Origin: Flavobacteriales bacterium
GTDB taxonomy: Bacteria > Bacteroidota > Bacteroidia > Flavobacteriales_D > Crocinitomicaceae
Assembly (NCBI GenBank): GCA_947488235.1
Contig: CANLAQ010000003.1
Span: 25,438 to 89,437 of the forward strand
Length of the DNA: 64,000 bases
Direction: 5' to 3'
Positions within the stretch are counted from its first letter, which is position 1; each line of letters opens with the position of its first letter. Below, piece after piece: positions 27,776 through 37,026 of this stretch. The notes below the pieces were generated by a model, which was not told the origin of the DNA, did no database searches, and was given only the letters and a program-made list of their open reading frames with translations. Position numbers and translations under genes: made by a program.

Positions 27776-30484
27776 ATGATTTCTACACTACTGAAATATT
27801 CTAAGGCTCTATTATTTCTTGTCTTAACCATTGTTACCCTTGAAGCTAATGCTCAAGTTCAATTGTGCTTAGGTCAAGATGCAACTGTTTGTCCCGGGCA
27901 AACTGTTACCATTACCAATTGTAATGCAGCAACCAATCCAGTAGCGGGTTTATTTCTTAATGCTCCTACCAATGTGAGTTTATCAGATGACTCATGGTCT
28001 GCATCCGTTAATATTGGCTTTCCATTTAGTTTTTATGGAAATACTTATAATCAATGTGTGATTGGCTCCAATGGATTGGTTTCATTCAATCTAGCAAATG
28101 CAGGTGGATATTGTCCATGGTCCTTAGCCGGCATTGGTGGATTACCAAATGCAGGTTTTGCGCCTGCAAAAAACTCCATCATGTTGACCTATCAAGATAT
28201 CAATCCTTCCCTTGGAGGACAAATTCAATATCAATGTATTGGAACTGCTCCCAACAGAAGATTTGTAGTGCTTTACAAGAATGTATTTATGTTTAGTTGT
28301 ACTTCTCAGTGTAACTACATGGCAATCGTACTTTACGAAACGACGAATGTATTTGAATTACATATTGGAAATAAGCCTTTGTGTACTTCATGGAATGGTG
28401 GTTTAGCAATTCAAGGTTCAGAAAACAACCCTGGAACTGTTGCACACATCACACCAGGAAGAAACAACACGCAATGGTCTGCCAATCAAGATGGTAGAAG
28501 ATTTACGCCTACAGCACCCAACAATACTGCTACTTATGGCATGGCACAAATTCCATATTTAATGGTTTCAAGTGCTGGAACTAATTTTCTTTGGGCAAAT
28601 ACCTTAGGTCAGACATTCCCTTACAATAATGGGGTATTAAATGTGGCGCCTGTTCCGCCAGGAACAACGGGATATTTTCTTTCTGCATCAGCTTGTAATA
28701 CCAGTATTGGTTCCATTACTAACGATACCACATGGTTAACTGTTGGTAATCCTTCTGTTACTACCTCTTCGATTCCAGATATTTGTTCACAAGGTCTTGG
28801 TTCTGTTACCGCGATACCTGGAGCATTAGCTGTGCCTCCATTTAATATAACTTGGTCTCCGGGTGGCGCTACTACAGCTACAGTAAATAATTTAACTGCA
28901 GGAACTTACACGGTAAATATGATGGATGCAAGTGGATGTCTTGCTATTGGAACTGCAGTAGTCGGAGATACACCAGCATCTTACAGTGGATCTACAACTT
29001 TAGTATCATGTCCCGGTGGTAATGATGGAACAGCTACGGCCAATATAATCCCTGCTGGACCAGCAACTACTTATCAATGGAATAATGGACAGACTACTCA
29101 AACCGCTGTTGGACTAACAGCAGGTGCTTATAATTGTATAGTTTCTTCCAATACAGGTTGTTCGGATACAGTTTTTCTAACAGTTACTGAGATTCCTGCT
29201 ATGACCTTAAGCGTATCAAATTTAGTAGATGCCAATTGTAATTCAATCAATAATGGTTCAGCAACAATTACTACACAACTTGGAACCGCACCTTATATTT
29301 ACAATTGGGACAATTCCATTTCAACAACCAACACAGCTAATGATTTAGGCGCTGGATTACAGACTATAATTGTTCAGGATGCTTTAGGATGTTTAGATAC
29401 GATTACACTAACCATTAACGAACCGTCACCACTTAATATTTCCGTGATCACTCCAGACACAATGATTTGTCCAGAAGCTTCGATTAACCTTACCGCAATA
29501 GGTACAGGTGGATCTTCTCCTTATATTTATACTTGGACAGAAAATGGTAATTACCATAGTGTTGGACAAAATACAATGGTAGATCCTGCCAATTCAAACA
29601 CACAATATTGTTTGACTTTAAGTGAGCAATGTGGTTCACCAACTACCAATGCATGTTTAACAATTACCTTCCCTACTCCAATAGTACCAGATGTTACTCC
29701 AAACATTCCTATTGCTTGTATGCCTGGAGCGTTTATCTTCAGCAACACATCGCAAAATGCTATAGAAACAGCTCAAACAGTATATAACTTCTCCAATGGT
29801 GATGTTCAAACTGCAGTTGGCACGCAAGATGTTGCTAATACTTTCCCACTTCCTGGATTGTATAGCGTAAACATGATTACGACTTCTATTTACGGTTGTG
29901 TATATTCTGGTTCTGTAATAGACATCGTTGAAGTAACTCCGATCCCAACAGCTGATTTCACCTTATCAAAGAATCCTGCTACATGGTTTGAGACTTCCAT
30001 TCAAACCAATGATAATTCTGAAGGAAATATCGTAGACTGGCAATGGTCAAGCATTGGCGCTGTATCTGTAATTGAAAACAGTTCTTCTGCGATTGTAACC
30101 TATCCAGAGGGTGTTGTGGGTAATTATCAAATAATGTTAATTGTAACTACGGCACAAGGTTGTTCTGATTCTACCATGGTAGAGGTTGAAATTATCCCTG
30201 ATGTTGTTTTTTATGCGCCGAATACCTTTACACCAGATGATGATGAGCACAATCAAACTTGGTATATCTATGTTGAAGGAATTGATCAACAAAGTTTTGA
30301 TTTAAAAGTATATGACCGTTGGGGAGAGATTATCTGGGAAAGTCATGATACCCATGCAGAATGGGATGGAACTTACAATGGAAAACTTGTAACCTCTGGT
30401 GTTTACAATTGGACTGCTTGGTACAAAGAAAAAGACAATGATGGTAAGAAAGTATTGAATGGTTATATTAATGTATTGAGATAA
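27776..30484 (+). CDS. T9SS-exported adhesin with SprB-like repeats
   Basis: 902 residues with a signal peptide ending near NAQ (residue ~27). The N-terminal part is a Cys- and Gly-rich surface domain. Three SprB-like repeats occupy about 333-555 (each with a YxWxxG..T...LxAGxYxxxVxDxxGC pattern). A PKD-like domain is at about 724-808 and a gliding-motility-type C-terminal domain (CHU_C) at about 811-902 (APNTFTPDDDEHNQ, VYDRWGEIIWES, GVYNWTAWYK), which directs type IX secretion. Probably a cell-surface adhesin. It has a full -33/-7 promoter at 27680-27711 and heads a three-gene run. Confidence 0.9.
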   Translation: MISTLLKYSKALLFLVLTIVTLEANAQVQLCLGQDATVCPGQTVTITNCNAATNPVAGLFLNAPTNVSLSDDSWSASVNIGFPFSFYGNTYNQCVIGSNGLVSFNLANAGGYCPWSLAGIGGLPNAGFAPAKNSIMLTYQDINPSLGGQIQYQCIGTAPNRRFVVLYKNVFMFSCTSQCNYMAIVLYETTNVFELHIGNKPLCTSWNGGLAIQGSENNPGTVAHITPGRNNTQWSANQDGRRFTPTAPNNTATYGMAQIPYLMVSSAGTNFLWANTLGQTFPYNNGVLNVAPVPPGTTGYFLSASACNTSIGSITNDTTWLTVGNPSVTTSSIPDICSQGLGSVTAIPGALAVPPFNITWSPGGATTATVNNLTAGTYTVNMMDASGCLAIGTAVVGDTPASYSGSTTLVSCPGGNDGTATANIIPAGPATTYQWNNGQTTQTAVGLTAGAYNCIVSSNTGCSDTVFLTVTEIPAMTLSVSNLVDANCNSINNGSATITTQLGTAPYIYNWDNSISTTNTANDLGAGLQTIIVQDALGCLDTITLTINEPSPLNISVITPDTMICPEASINLTAIGTGGSSPYIYTWTENGNYHSVGQNTMVDPANSNTQYCLTLSEQCGSPTTNACLTITFPTPIVPDVTPNIPIACMPGAFIFSNTSQNAIETAQTVYNFSNGDVQTAVGTQDVANTFPLPGLYSVNMITTSIYGCVYSGSVIDIVEVTPIPTADFTLSKNPATWFETSIQTNDNSEGNIVDWQWSSIGAVSVIENSSSAIVTYPEGVVGNYQIMLIVTTAQGCSDSTMVEVEIIPDVVFYAPNTFTPDDDEHNQTWYIYVEGIDQQSFDLKVYDRWGEIIWESHDTHAEWDGTYNGKLVTSGVYNWTAWYKEKDNDGKKVLNGYINVLR

Positions 30485-30489
30485 TAATC

Positions 30490-31245
30490 ATGAAGAAAAA
30501 TTATATAGTAGGTTTAATTTTCGTTGCAATCACCCTTTCATCATGTGATGTATTAACTCAAATTCCTAAGGTAAATCTCAAGCAGAATTTAAATACAATT
30601 CTACCTCCTGCAGCAGCTCCTGCTTTAAGTAACGAGGAAGTGATTTCTGGATTAAAAGAAGCATTGAATGTTGGAATCAAAAACGCAAGTTCCTTAACAT
30701 CGATTACAGATGGATTTTTAAAAAATGAAGCGATTCGTTTACCCTTCCCTCCGGATGCCATTAAGGTAAAAGAAAAAGCGCTAAATCTTGGACTAACCAA
30801 TCAAGTAGATAAGTTTGAAACTACACTTAATCGTGCTGCAGAAGAAGCTACAAAAGAAGCTTTACCTATCTTTATTGATGCCATTAAAAACATGTCCGTA
30901 CAAGATGGTTTTGCTATTTTAAAAGGTGGTGATGGTGCAGCAACAAAGTACTTAAAAGACCAAACAACAGCTGCACTTTATACAGCATTTCTTCCTAAGG
31001 TAAAAGAAGCAACTGCAAAGGTGAAATTAACGGAATATTGGAATCCTATATTAACAAAATACAATACTGCTGCAAGCCTAACAGGTGGCGAGAAAATAAA
31101 TCCAGATTTAGATGCATTCATTACACAGAAAGCAATTGAAGGATTATTCCATATGATTGCCATTGAAGAAAATAAGATTCGTGTTGATCCTTTGGCTCGC
31201 GTTAGTGATTTACTTGCTAAAGTGTTTGGAAGTCTAAACAAATAA
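30490..31245 (+). CDS. DUF4197 lipoprotein
   Basis: 251 residues. The N-terminus has a lipobox (LSSC, Cys19), and the mature helical protein matches DUF4197: ALSNEEVISGLKEALNVGIKNA, EAIRLPFPPDA, AFLPKVKEATAKVKLTEYW and FITQKAIEGLFHMIAIEENKIRVDPLARVSDLLAKVFG. The function is unknown. It is lipidated, so probably in the outer or inner membrane. It lies 5 nt after the adhesin and 1 nt before the nucleoside phosphorylase. Confidence 0.85.
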   Translation: MKKNYIVGLIFVAITLSSCDVLTQIPKVNLKQNLNTILPPAAAPALSNEEVISGLKEALNVGIKNASSLTSITDGFLKNEAIRLPFPPDAIKVKEKALNLGLTNQVDKFETTLNRAAEEATKEALPIFIDAIKNMSVQDGFAILKGGDGAATKYLKDQTTAALYTAFLPKVKEATAKVKLTEYWNPILTKYNTAASLTGGEKINPDLDAFITQKAIEGLFHMIAIEENKIRVDPLARVSDLLAKVFGSLNK

Positions 31246-31246
31246 C

Positions 31247-32113
31247 TTGAATACTTTTCCTCCAACAGAGCTAGTCCTTGATAAACATGGAAAAGTATAT
31301 CATCTAGGGATTTCCTCTGATGTATTAGCTGAAAAAATAATATTAGTGGGCGATCAAGATCGTGTCGCTATCGTGTCGTCCTTATTTGATACGATAGACT
31401 TTAAGTCACAGAATAGAGAGTTTGTTTGCCACACAGGATACTTTAAAGGGAAACGCATTACGGCCTTATCTACAGGAATTGGCACAGATAATATTGATAT
31501 TACGCTAAATGAATTAGATGCATTAGCAAATATTGATTTAAAAACCAGGACAGAACTACCGAATAAAAAAAGTCTAGAAATAGTTAGAATTGGCACCTGT
31601 GGAATCCTACAAAAATCTATTCCTTTACACAGTTATATCATTAGTGACTATGCATTAGGTTTGGATAATGTAGCTCACTTTTATCAAATTGATTACAGCG
31701 AAAAAGAACTTTATCTTCAGGAGCAACTTAGTGAATTTCTAAATTTACCCAAGGCAATTGTACCTTATGTTGCCGCTGGTGACGAAACCATAGCGCATAG
31801 ATTACAATCCTCTAATTCATTTTCGGGAATTACAGTAACAGCATCAGGCTTTTATGGACCGCAAGGCAGGCAATTAAGATTAAAAAACAGTACTGAAAAT
31901 CTTCAATTGAAGTTGGGGCAATTTAATATGAACGGCTTACTCGTTTGTAATTTTGAAATGGAAAGTTCCGCCTTATTTATTTTAGGAAAAGCCTTAGGAC
32001 ATAGATGTTCAACAATATGTTTGGGAATTGCTAATAGGCCGAATCTAGAATTCTCAAAAGAGCATGCAATAGAAATGAAAGAACTCATTTTGCATGTCCT
32101 TGAAAAAATATAA
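31247..32113 (+). CDS. Nucleoside phosphorylase (uridine phosphorylase-like)
   Basis: 288 residues of the PNP/UDP phosphorylase superfamily, which splits nucleosides with phosphate. It has IILVGDQDRVA (phosphate-binding GD.DR), STGIGTDNIDITLNELDA, IRIGTCG-type VRIGTCGIL and the ribose-binding NFEMESSALF. The start is TTG, one base after the DUF4197 stop. No in-frame ATG precedes the conserved core (HGKVYHLGISSDVLAEKI), so TTG with coupled translation is the best reading. Ends against the convergent tlpA-like gene. Confidence 0.87.
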   Translation: MNTFPPTELVLDKHGKVYHLGISSDVLAEKIILVGDQDRVAIVSSLFDTIDFKSQNREFVCHTGYFKGKRITALSTGIGTDNIDITLNELDALANIDLKTRTELPNKKSLEIVRIGTCGILQKSIPLHSYIISDYALGLDNVAHFYQIDYSEKELYLQEQLSEFLNLPKAIVPYVAAGDETIAHRLQSSNSFSGITVTASGFYGPQGRQLRLKNSTENLQLKLGQFNMNGLLVCNFEMESSALFILGKALGHRCSTICLGIANRPNLEFSKEHAIEMKELILHVLEKI

Positions 32114-32114
32114 A

Positions 32115-32639
32115 TTACTTTAAAAGTTTATCGATCGTAATATGAAGATTTAAGCCTCTTAACGCTTGACCTTGTGCAATTATATTGCCTTCACCATCTA
32201 TCAAAAAGGCACTTGGTATAGAGGTCACACCATATAATGCTGATACTTTTCCTTCCTTATCAATGCCGTGATTTTTCCAAATCAATTTATCATTTACAAT
32301 GGCATTCTTCCACGCTGAGATATCACGATCAAGGGAAACACTAAAAACTTCGAATCCCTTAGCGTTATTGAATTTTTGTGATTTATATTTCGCGTATGCT
32401 TCCATTACAATTGGACTCTCCTTGCGACAAGGCCCACACCAAGAAGCCCAAAAATCAATGAGTACTAATTTCCCTTTCAATTTAGAAAGCTTGATTAATT
32501 TTCCACTTGGAGATTCAAGAACAATTTCAGGAGCGATTGATTTTGCTGGTAAAGATTGTTCCTTATTGAAACAAAAACCGACACAGAATAAACTTAAGAG
32601 TAGTCCTGTAAAAACAATTAGAGTTATCTTAGACTTCAT
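32115..32639 (-). CDS. TlpA-like thioredoxin-family protein
   Basis: 174 residues: an N-terminal hydrophobic signal or anchor (about 5-23) then a thioredoxin fold with WASWCGPCRKE (Cys68, Cys71), LIDFWASW and the cis-proline region SIPSAFLIDGEGNIIAQG. It is a periplasmic thiol-disulfide reductase of the TlpA/ResA type. The substrate is unknown. Its ATG overlaps the murA stop by one base, making it the last gene of the purL-DUF4290-murA run. Confidence 0.9.
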   Translation of the reverse strand: MKSKITLIVFTGLLLSLFCVGFCFNKEQSLPAKSIAPEIVLESPSGKLIKLSKLKGKLVLIDFWASWCGPCRKESPIVMEAYAKYKSQKFNNAKGFEVFSVSLDRDISAWKNAIVNDKLIWKNHGIDKEGKVSALYGVTSIPSAFLIDGEGNIIAQGQALRGLNLHITIDKLLK

Positions 32640-33946
32640 TAACCTATTCTTCTGATATCAGCACCAATATTATTCAATCGAATCTCAATATCTTGATAAC
32701 CACGATCAATTTGTTCAATATTATGAATGGTACTTTTTCCTTCTGCAGAAAGAGCAGCAATAAGAAGTGATACACCAGCACGAATATCAGGAGATGTCAT
32801 GCTTATCCCTTTCAATGAATGCTCTCTATTCATACCTATAACAGTTGCTCTATGTGGATCACACAAAATTATCTGAGCACCCATATCTATTAATTTATCT
32901 ACAAAAAAGAGTCTAGATTCAAACATTTTTTGATGAATCAAAACAGAACCTTTAGCTTGAGAGGCAACCACCAAAATAATAGACAATAAATCTGGAGTAA
33001 ATCCAGGCCAAGGGGCATCATAAATGGTTAGAATGGAGCCATCGATGAATGTTTCAATCTCATAATGTTCTTGAGCAGGAATATAAATATCATCTCCTCT
33101 TCTTTCTAATTTAATTCCTAATCTTCTGAACACATTTGGAATAATACCTAGATTGTCCCAACTCACATCCTTAATGGTAATTTCAGATTTTGTCATGGCT
33201 GCCAAACCGATAAAACTTCCAATTTCAATCATGTCAGGAAGCACCCGATGAAAACAACCTTTCAATTCCTTCACTCCTTCAATATGTAGCATGTTTGAAG
33301 CGATACCAGTAATTTTGGCACCCATAGAATTCAACATTTTACACAATTGTTGAATGTATGGTTCACAAGCAGCATTATAAAAAGTTGTTTTTCCTTCCGC
33401 CAACACTGCAGCCATTAGTATATTTGCCGTTCCGGTAACAGACGCTTCATCTAAATGAATGTAAGCTCCTTTTAATTTTTTCGCTTCGACAGAATAAAAA
33501 TGTTCTCCTGCATCATAATTAAATTTTGCACCTAATAAAGCAAATCCCTCAAAATGAGTGTCCAAACGACGGCGACCAATTTTGTCACCTCCTGGTTTTG
33601 GAATAAATCCTCGACCAAATCTTGCGAGCAAAGGACCAACAATCATAATGGATCCTCGTAAAGAAGAGGCACGCGACTTGAAATCCTCACTTGCTAGATA
33701 ATCAAAATCAATTTCTTTTGCTTGAAAAATATAAGTTCCTTTTTCCACTTTTTCCACTTTAACTCCCATTGCTTGAAGCAAGGAAATTAATTTAACCACA
33801 TCTACAATGTCAGGAACATTAGAAATAGTTACTTTTTCAGCTGTTAATAGTGGAGCACACAATACTTGAAGCGCTTCATTCTTTGCTCCTTGAGGAGTAA
33901 GTTCCCCTTTAAGTGGTTTTCCACCAAAAATTTCAAATGATGCCAT
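32639..33946 (-). CDS. murA: UDP-N-acetylglucosamine 1-carboxyvinyltransferase
   Basis: First committed step of peptidoglycan synthesis: transfers enolpyruvate from PEP to UDP-GlcNAc. 435 residues with Lys22-Asn23 (QGAKNEAL), RASSLRGSIMIVGPLLARFGR and the mobile loop KPGGDKIGRRRLDTH. In the loop the usual catalytic Cys (Cys115 in E. coli) is Asp, here Asp121, a substitution known in other lineages to give intrinsic fosfomycin insensitivity. It is 3 nt after DUF4290 and overlaps tlpA by one base. Confidence 0.96.
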   Translation of the reverse strand: MASFEIFGGKPLKGELTPQGAKNEALQVLCAPLLTAEKVTISNVPDIVDVVKLISLLQAMGVKVEKVEKGTYIFQAKEIDFDYLASEDFKSRASSLRGSIMIVGPLLARFGRGFIPKPGGDKIGRRRLDTHFEGFALLGAKFNYDAGEHFYSVEAKKLKGAYIHLDEASVTGTANILMAAVLAEGKTTFYNAACEPYIQQLCKMLNSMGAKITGIASNMLHIEGVKELKGCFHRVLPDMIEIGSFIGLAAMTKSEITIKDVSWDNLGIIPNVFRRLGIKLERRGDDIYIPAQEHYEIETFIDGSILTIYDAPWPGFTPDLLSIILVVASQAKGSVLIHQKMFESRLFFVDKLIDMGAQIILCDPHRATVIGMNREHSLKGISMTSPDIRAGVSLLIAALSAEGKSTIHNIEQIDRGYQDIEIRLNNIGADIRRIG

Positions 33947-33949
33947 TAT

Positions 33950-34579
33950 TTATCTTTTAATAAATTTCTTTTTTTGTTTTTGCTTAAAATTAGGTCGGTT
34001 CACTGGTTTCTTGTTCAGCCCCATAACTTTTAAAAGCGTACTGGTGTGAACCAATTCATCTGGATTTTCTAAGACCAATTCTCCATTGGACAATTCTTTA
34101 AGGTGATCGGCAATTACATTATTTTCAACAGCATCATTGTTGTGTGCTAAATACTGTTTTTTCATAAAATTGGCCATCGTATTTTTCAAATACTCCTTCT
34201 CCTTTTCATCTGTAATATCTTTAGAATCCACCAAAATCGTCTGGGTATATTTTCCGTAATGACCATACTTAATAGTGCCTTTTGGATACGCCATACGCAT
34301 TGGTTTTTCATTGAGCGTCTCAGGCATTGGGATTTCATAAGGAGAGTCTACATCCAACATAAAGTCCGACATCACGAATAAATGTGTCCATAATTTATGG
34401 CGATAATCATCGACATCTCTCAAGTGAGGGTTTAATTGTCCCATCACTTCTATAATTGCAATTGCGGCTCTATTGCGTTCTTTTTTATCCTCAATTTCCA
34501 TTGCATGCGCAATCATATTTTGGACATTTCTACCATATTCTGGCAGAATTAACTTCCCGCGTGTTGTATTATATTCCAT
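33950..34579 (-). CDS. DUF4290 domain protein
   Basis: 209 residues of the Bacteroidota family DUF4290: MEYNTTRGKLILPEYGRNVQNMI, HLRDVDDYRHKLWTHLFVMSDF and a very basic C-terminal tail (KQKQKKKFIKR). Function unknown. No signal peptide or membrane segment. The basic tail suggests nucleic acid or ribosome contact, which is inference. It sits between purL and murA with 3 nt on each side. Confidence 0.88.
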   Translation of the reverse strand: MEYNTTRGKLILPEYGRNVQNMIAHAMEIEDKKERNRAAIAIIEVMGQLNPHLRDVDDYRHKLWTHLFVMSDFMLDVDSPYEIPMPETLNEKPMRMAYPKGTIKYGHYGKYTQTILVDSKDITDEKEKEYLKNTMANFMKKQYLAHNNDAVENNVIADHLKELSNGELVLENPDELVHTSTLLKVMGLNKKPVNRPNFKQKQKKKFIKR

Positions 34580-34582
34580 GAT

Positions 34583-36826
34583 TTAATTTTTATTTTCTAG
34601 GATATTACCTAAGGCATTATTATAAATTTCTTTTGCTTCAGCAATGAAACCAAAATGCTCTTCATCAATTTGCATTTTTCCTTTAGTTACATGTCCAAGC
34701 AAAGTCATATTTACATTCTGAGTTAGCATAAATTCAATAAAGGCATCTTCATCATCTTCAGTAACCGTAGCAACTACCCTACCCTGTCCTTCACCGAATA
34801 AGAAGGCGTCAACGCGTATTTCAGAATCTGTAACGATATCAAAACCAAGATTTCCAGGTAAAGACATTTCAACTAAGGTAACATAAAGTCCACCATCTGA
34901 AACATCATGAACGGCATTTACCAATTTTTCCTTTATCAATAATTGGACTGTTGCTTGCATATCGAATTCCTTATCCAAATCAAAGTAAGGAGCAGGAGAT
35001 GCTTTAACACCTAGATAAGTAGCCAAATACTCAGAAGATGAAATGTCATTATGATATTCACCAATTAAGAAAATTAAATCTCCTTTTCCTTTAAAATCAA
35101 GGGTCATGACATTATCTTTATTAGGAACAATTCCTATCATTCCAATCGTAGGTGTTGGGAAAACAGGAACTTCTTTTCCATTGATAACTGATTGATTATA
35201 GAAAGAAACATTACCACCTGTTACAGGAGTTGAGAACTTAATACAGGCAGCACTCATTCCCTTAATTGCTCCAACAAATTGCCAATAAGATTCAGGATTA
35301 TAAGGATTACCAAAATTCAAACAATTTGTTATTGCAGAGGGTATTCCACCTGAGCAGACAATATTTCTAGCTGCTTCAGCAACTGCAATCATTGTCCCTA
35401 CTTCCGGGTCAGCATTAACAAAACGCGAATTACAATCAACCGTCAAACTCAAACCTTTTTCTGTTCCATTAATAAAAACTACTCCAGCATCAGAAGGTCT
35501 ATTGGTTGTCATTGTTCTTGCACCAACCATGGAATCATATTGTTCATAGATCCATTTTTTGGAAGCGATGTTCGGTAATGCAAGCATTTTAAATGCTAAT
35601 TCCTTGATATTTTGCGGTTGTTCAATAGTATCAATATCAAACTTTTTAAATTCATTATAGTATGCCGGTTCAGAATAATCTCTTTTATATTGAGGAGCAC
35701 CGCCACCAAGCACCAATGATTCTGCTGGAACATCACCAACTAATTGATCGTGCATGTAATAACGAATACGGCCCGTGTCAGTTACTTTTCCAATCTCTGC
35801 AGCATGTAAATCCCATTTATCAAAAATGGCTTTAACAGTTTCTTCTTCTCCTTCTCTTACCACTACAAGCATACGCTCTTGCGATTCAGACAAAAGAATT
35901 TCATAAGGAAGCATATTTTCTTGTCTCGTTGGAACCAAATCAAGATTTATTTCCATTCCAACATTTCCAGCAGCAGACATCTCACATGTAGAACATGTAA
36001 TTCCCGCTGCACCCATATCTTGCATTCCAACAATGGCATTAGTTGTAGCCAATTCCATTGTTGCCTCTAGTAATAATTTTTCCATAAATGGATCCCCTAC
36101 TTGAACTGAAGGTAAGTCATTAGCAGAATCTTCAGTAATATCTTTCGATGCAAATGCAGCACCTGCAATACCATCTTTTCCAGTGGCAGAACCTACTATG
36201 AATACAGGATTTCCAGGGCCTTTAGCGGTAGCCGAAATTATTTTCTTCGTATCAATGATTCCAGCTGAAAAAGCATTTACTAGGGGATTCGTATTGTATG
36301 ATTCATCAAAGAAAACTTCACCTCCAACAATTGGAATACCAAAAGCATTTCCATAATCTCCAATTCCTTTAACCACTCCTTTCACCAACCACTTGGTTCT
36401 AGCCTCTTGAATATTTCCAAAACGCAAAGAATTCAATTGAGCAATAGGTCTTGCTCCCATGGTAAAAATATCACGATTGATTCCCCCTACTCCAGTTGCA
36501 GCACCTTGATAAGGTTCTAATGCACTTGGATGGTTGTGAGATTCAATTTTAAAGACACATCCCAAACCACCACCAATATCAACCAAACCAGCGTTCTCTT
36601 CCCCTGCTTTAATTAACATATGCGGACCGTCCTTAGGTAATGTTTTTAACCAAAGGATAGAATTTTTATAAGAACAATGTTCAGACCACATCACTGAATA
36701 AATGGCAGTCTCTGTAAAATTCGGTGTTCGACCAAGAATTTCTTTAATCATTTCAAACTCATCGGCCCGAAGACCTAATTCAATTGCTTGTTCAAGCGTA
36801 GCCTCAATGTGCAAGGTGTTTTCCAT
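34583..36826 (-). CDS. purL: Phosphoribosylformylglycinamidine synthase, PurL subunit
   Basis: ATP-dependent fourth step of purine synthesis. 747 residues, the small PurL form that works with separate PurQ and PurS. It has [37 protein letters not shown], the second-domain GGNVSFYNQ and [16 protein letters not shown] choose the ATG at 36826 ([13 protein letters not shown]). In-frame ATGs at 36841 and 36946 lie upstream of the predicted transcription start given by the TACTTTTG box at 36851-36844. Confidence 0.95.
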   Translation of the reverse strand: MENTLHIEATLEQAIELGLRADEFEMIKEILGRTPNFTETAIYSVMWSEHCSYKNSILWLKTLPKDGPHMLIKAGEENAGLVDIGGGLGCVFKIESHNHPSALEPYQGAATGVGGINRDIFTMGARPIAQLNSLRFGNIQEARTKWLVKGVVKGIGDYGNAFGIPIVGGEVFFDESYNTNPLVNAFSAGIIDTKKIISATAKGPGNPVFIVGSATGKDGIAGAAFASKDITEDSANDLPSVQVGDPFMEKLLLEATMELATTNAIVGMQDMGAAGITCSTCEMSAAGNVGMEINLDLVPTRQENMLPYEILLSESQERMLVVVREGEEETVKAIFDKWDLHAAEIGKVTDTGRIRYYMHDQLVGDVPAESLVLGGGAPQYKRDYSEPAYYNEFKKFDIDTIEQPQNIKELAFKMLALPNIASKKWIYEQYDSMVGARTMTTNRPSDAGVVFINGTEKGLSLTVDCNSRFVNADPEVGTMIAVAEAARNIVCSGGIPSAITNCLNFGNPYNPESYWQFVGAIKGMSAACIKFSTPVTGGNVSFYNQSVINGKEVPVFPTPTIGMIGIVPNKDNVMTLDFKGKGDLIFLIGEYHNDISSSEYLATYLGVKASPAPYFDLDKEFDMQATVQLLIKEKLVNAVHDVSDGGLYVTLVEMSLPGNLGFDIVTDSEIRVDAFLFGEGQGRVVATVTEDDEDAFIEFMLTQNVNMTLLGHVTKGKMQIDEEHFGFIAEAKEIYNNALGNILENKN

Positions 36827-36843
36827 ATCTAATTTTTGCATTA

Positions 36844-36851
36844 CAAAAGTA
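36844..36851 (-). promoter_or_regulatory. -7 box (TACTTTTG) that decides the purL start
   Basis: An exact minus-strand match placing transcription start near 36838-36840. The ATG at 36841 would then not be transcribed, so the ATG at 36826 is used. Confidence 0.5.
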
Positions 36852-37000
36852 GCGATTATATTATGAAAATAACGAGAAATCACAATGATTAACAAGCATT
36901 TTTCAACAAGTAATAAAGTAGTATTTATAATTATCAATTCCCACACAGAAAAATTGGTGGTAATAAAAACTAAATGAGCAGCAATTTGATCAATTTTGAT

Positions 37001-37008
37001 TAATTTTG
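37001..37008 (+). promoter_or_regulatory. -7 box (TAATTTTG) for lpd
   Basis: An exact match 18 nt before the lpd ATG at 37027. It overlaps the alternative TTG at 37006, which is therefore unlikely to be a start. Confidence 0.45.
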
Positions 37009-37026
37009 CTCTCTAAAATTGAAGGT

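Noticed and set aside
28780..29440. Tandem DNA repeat within the adhesin gene
   Set aside because: The repeats are protein-level SprB-like domains with diverged nucleotide sequence, not a DNA repeat array.
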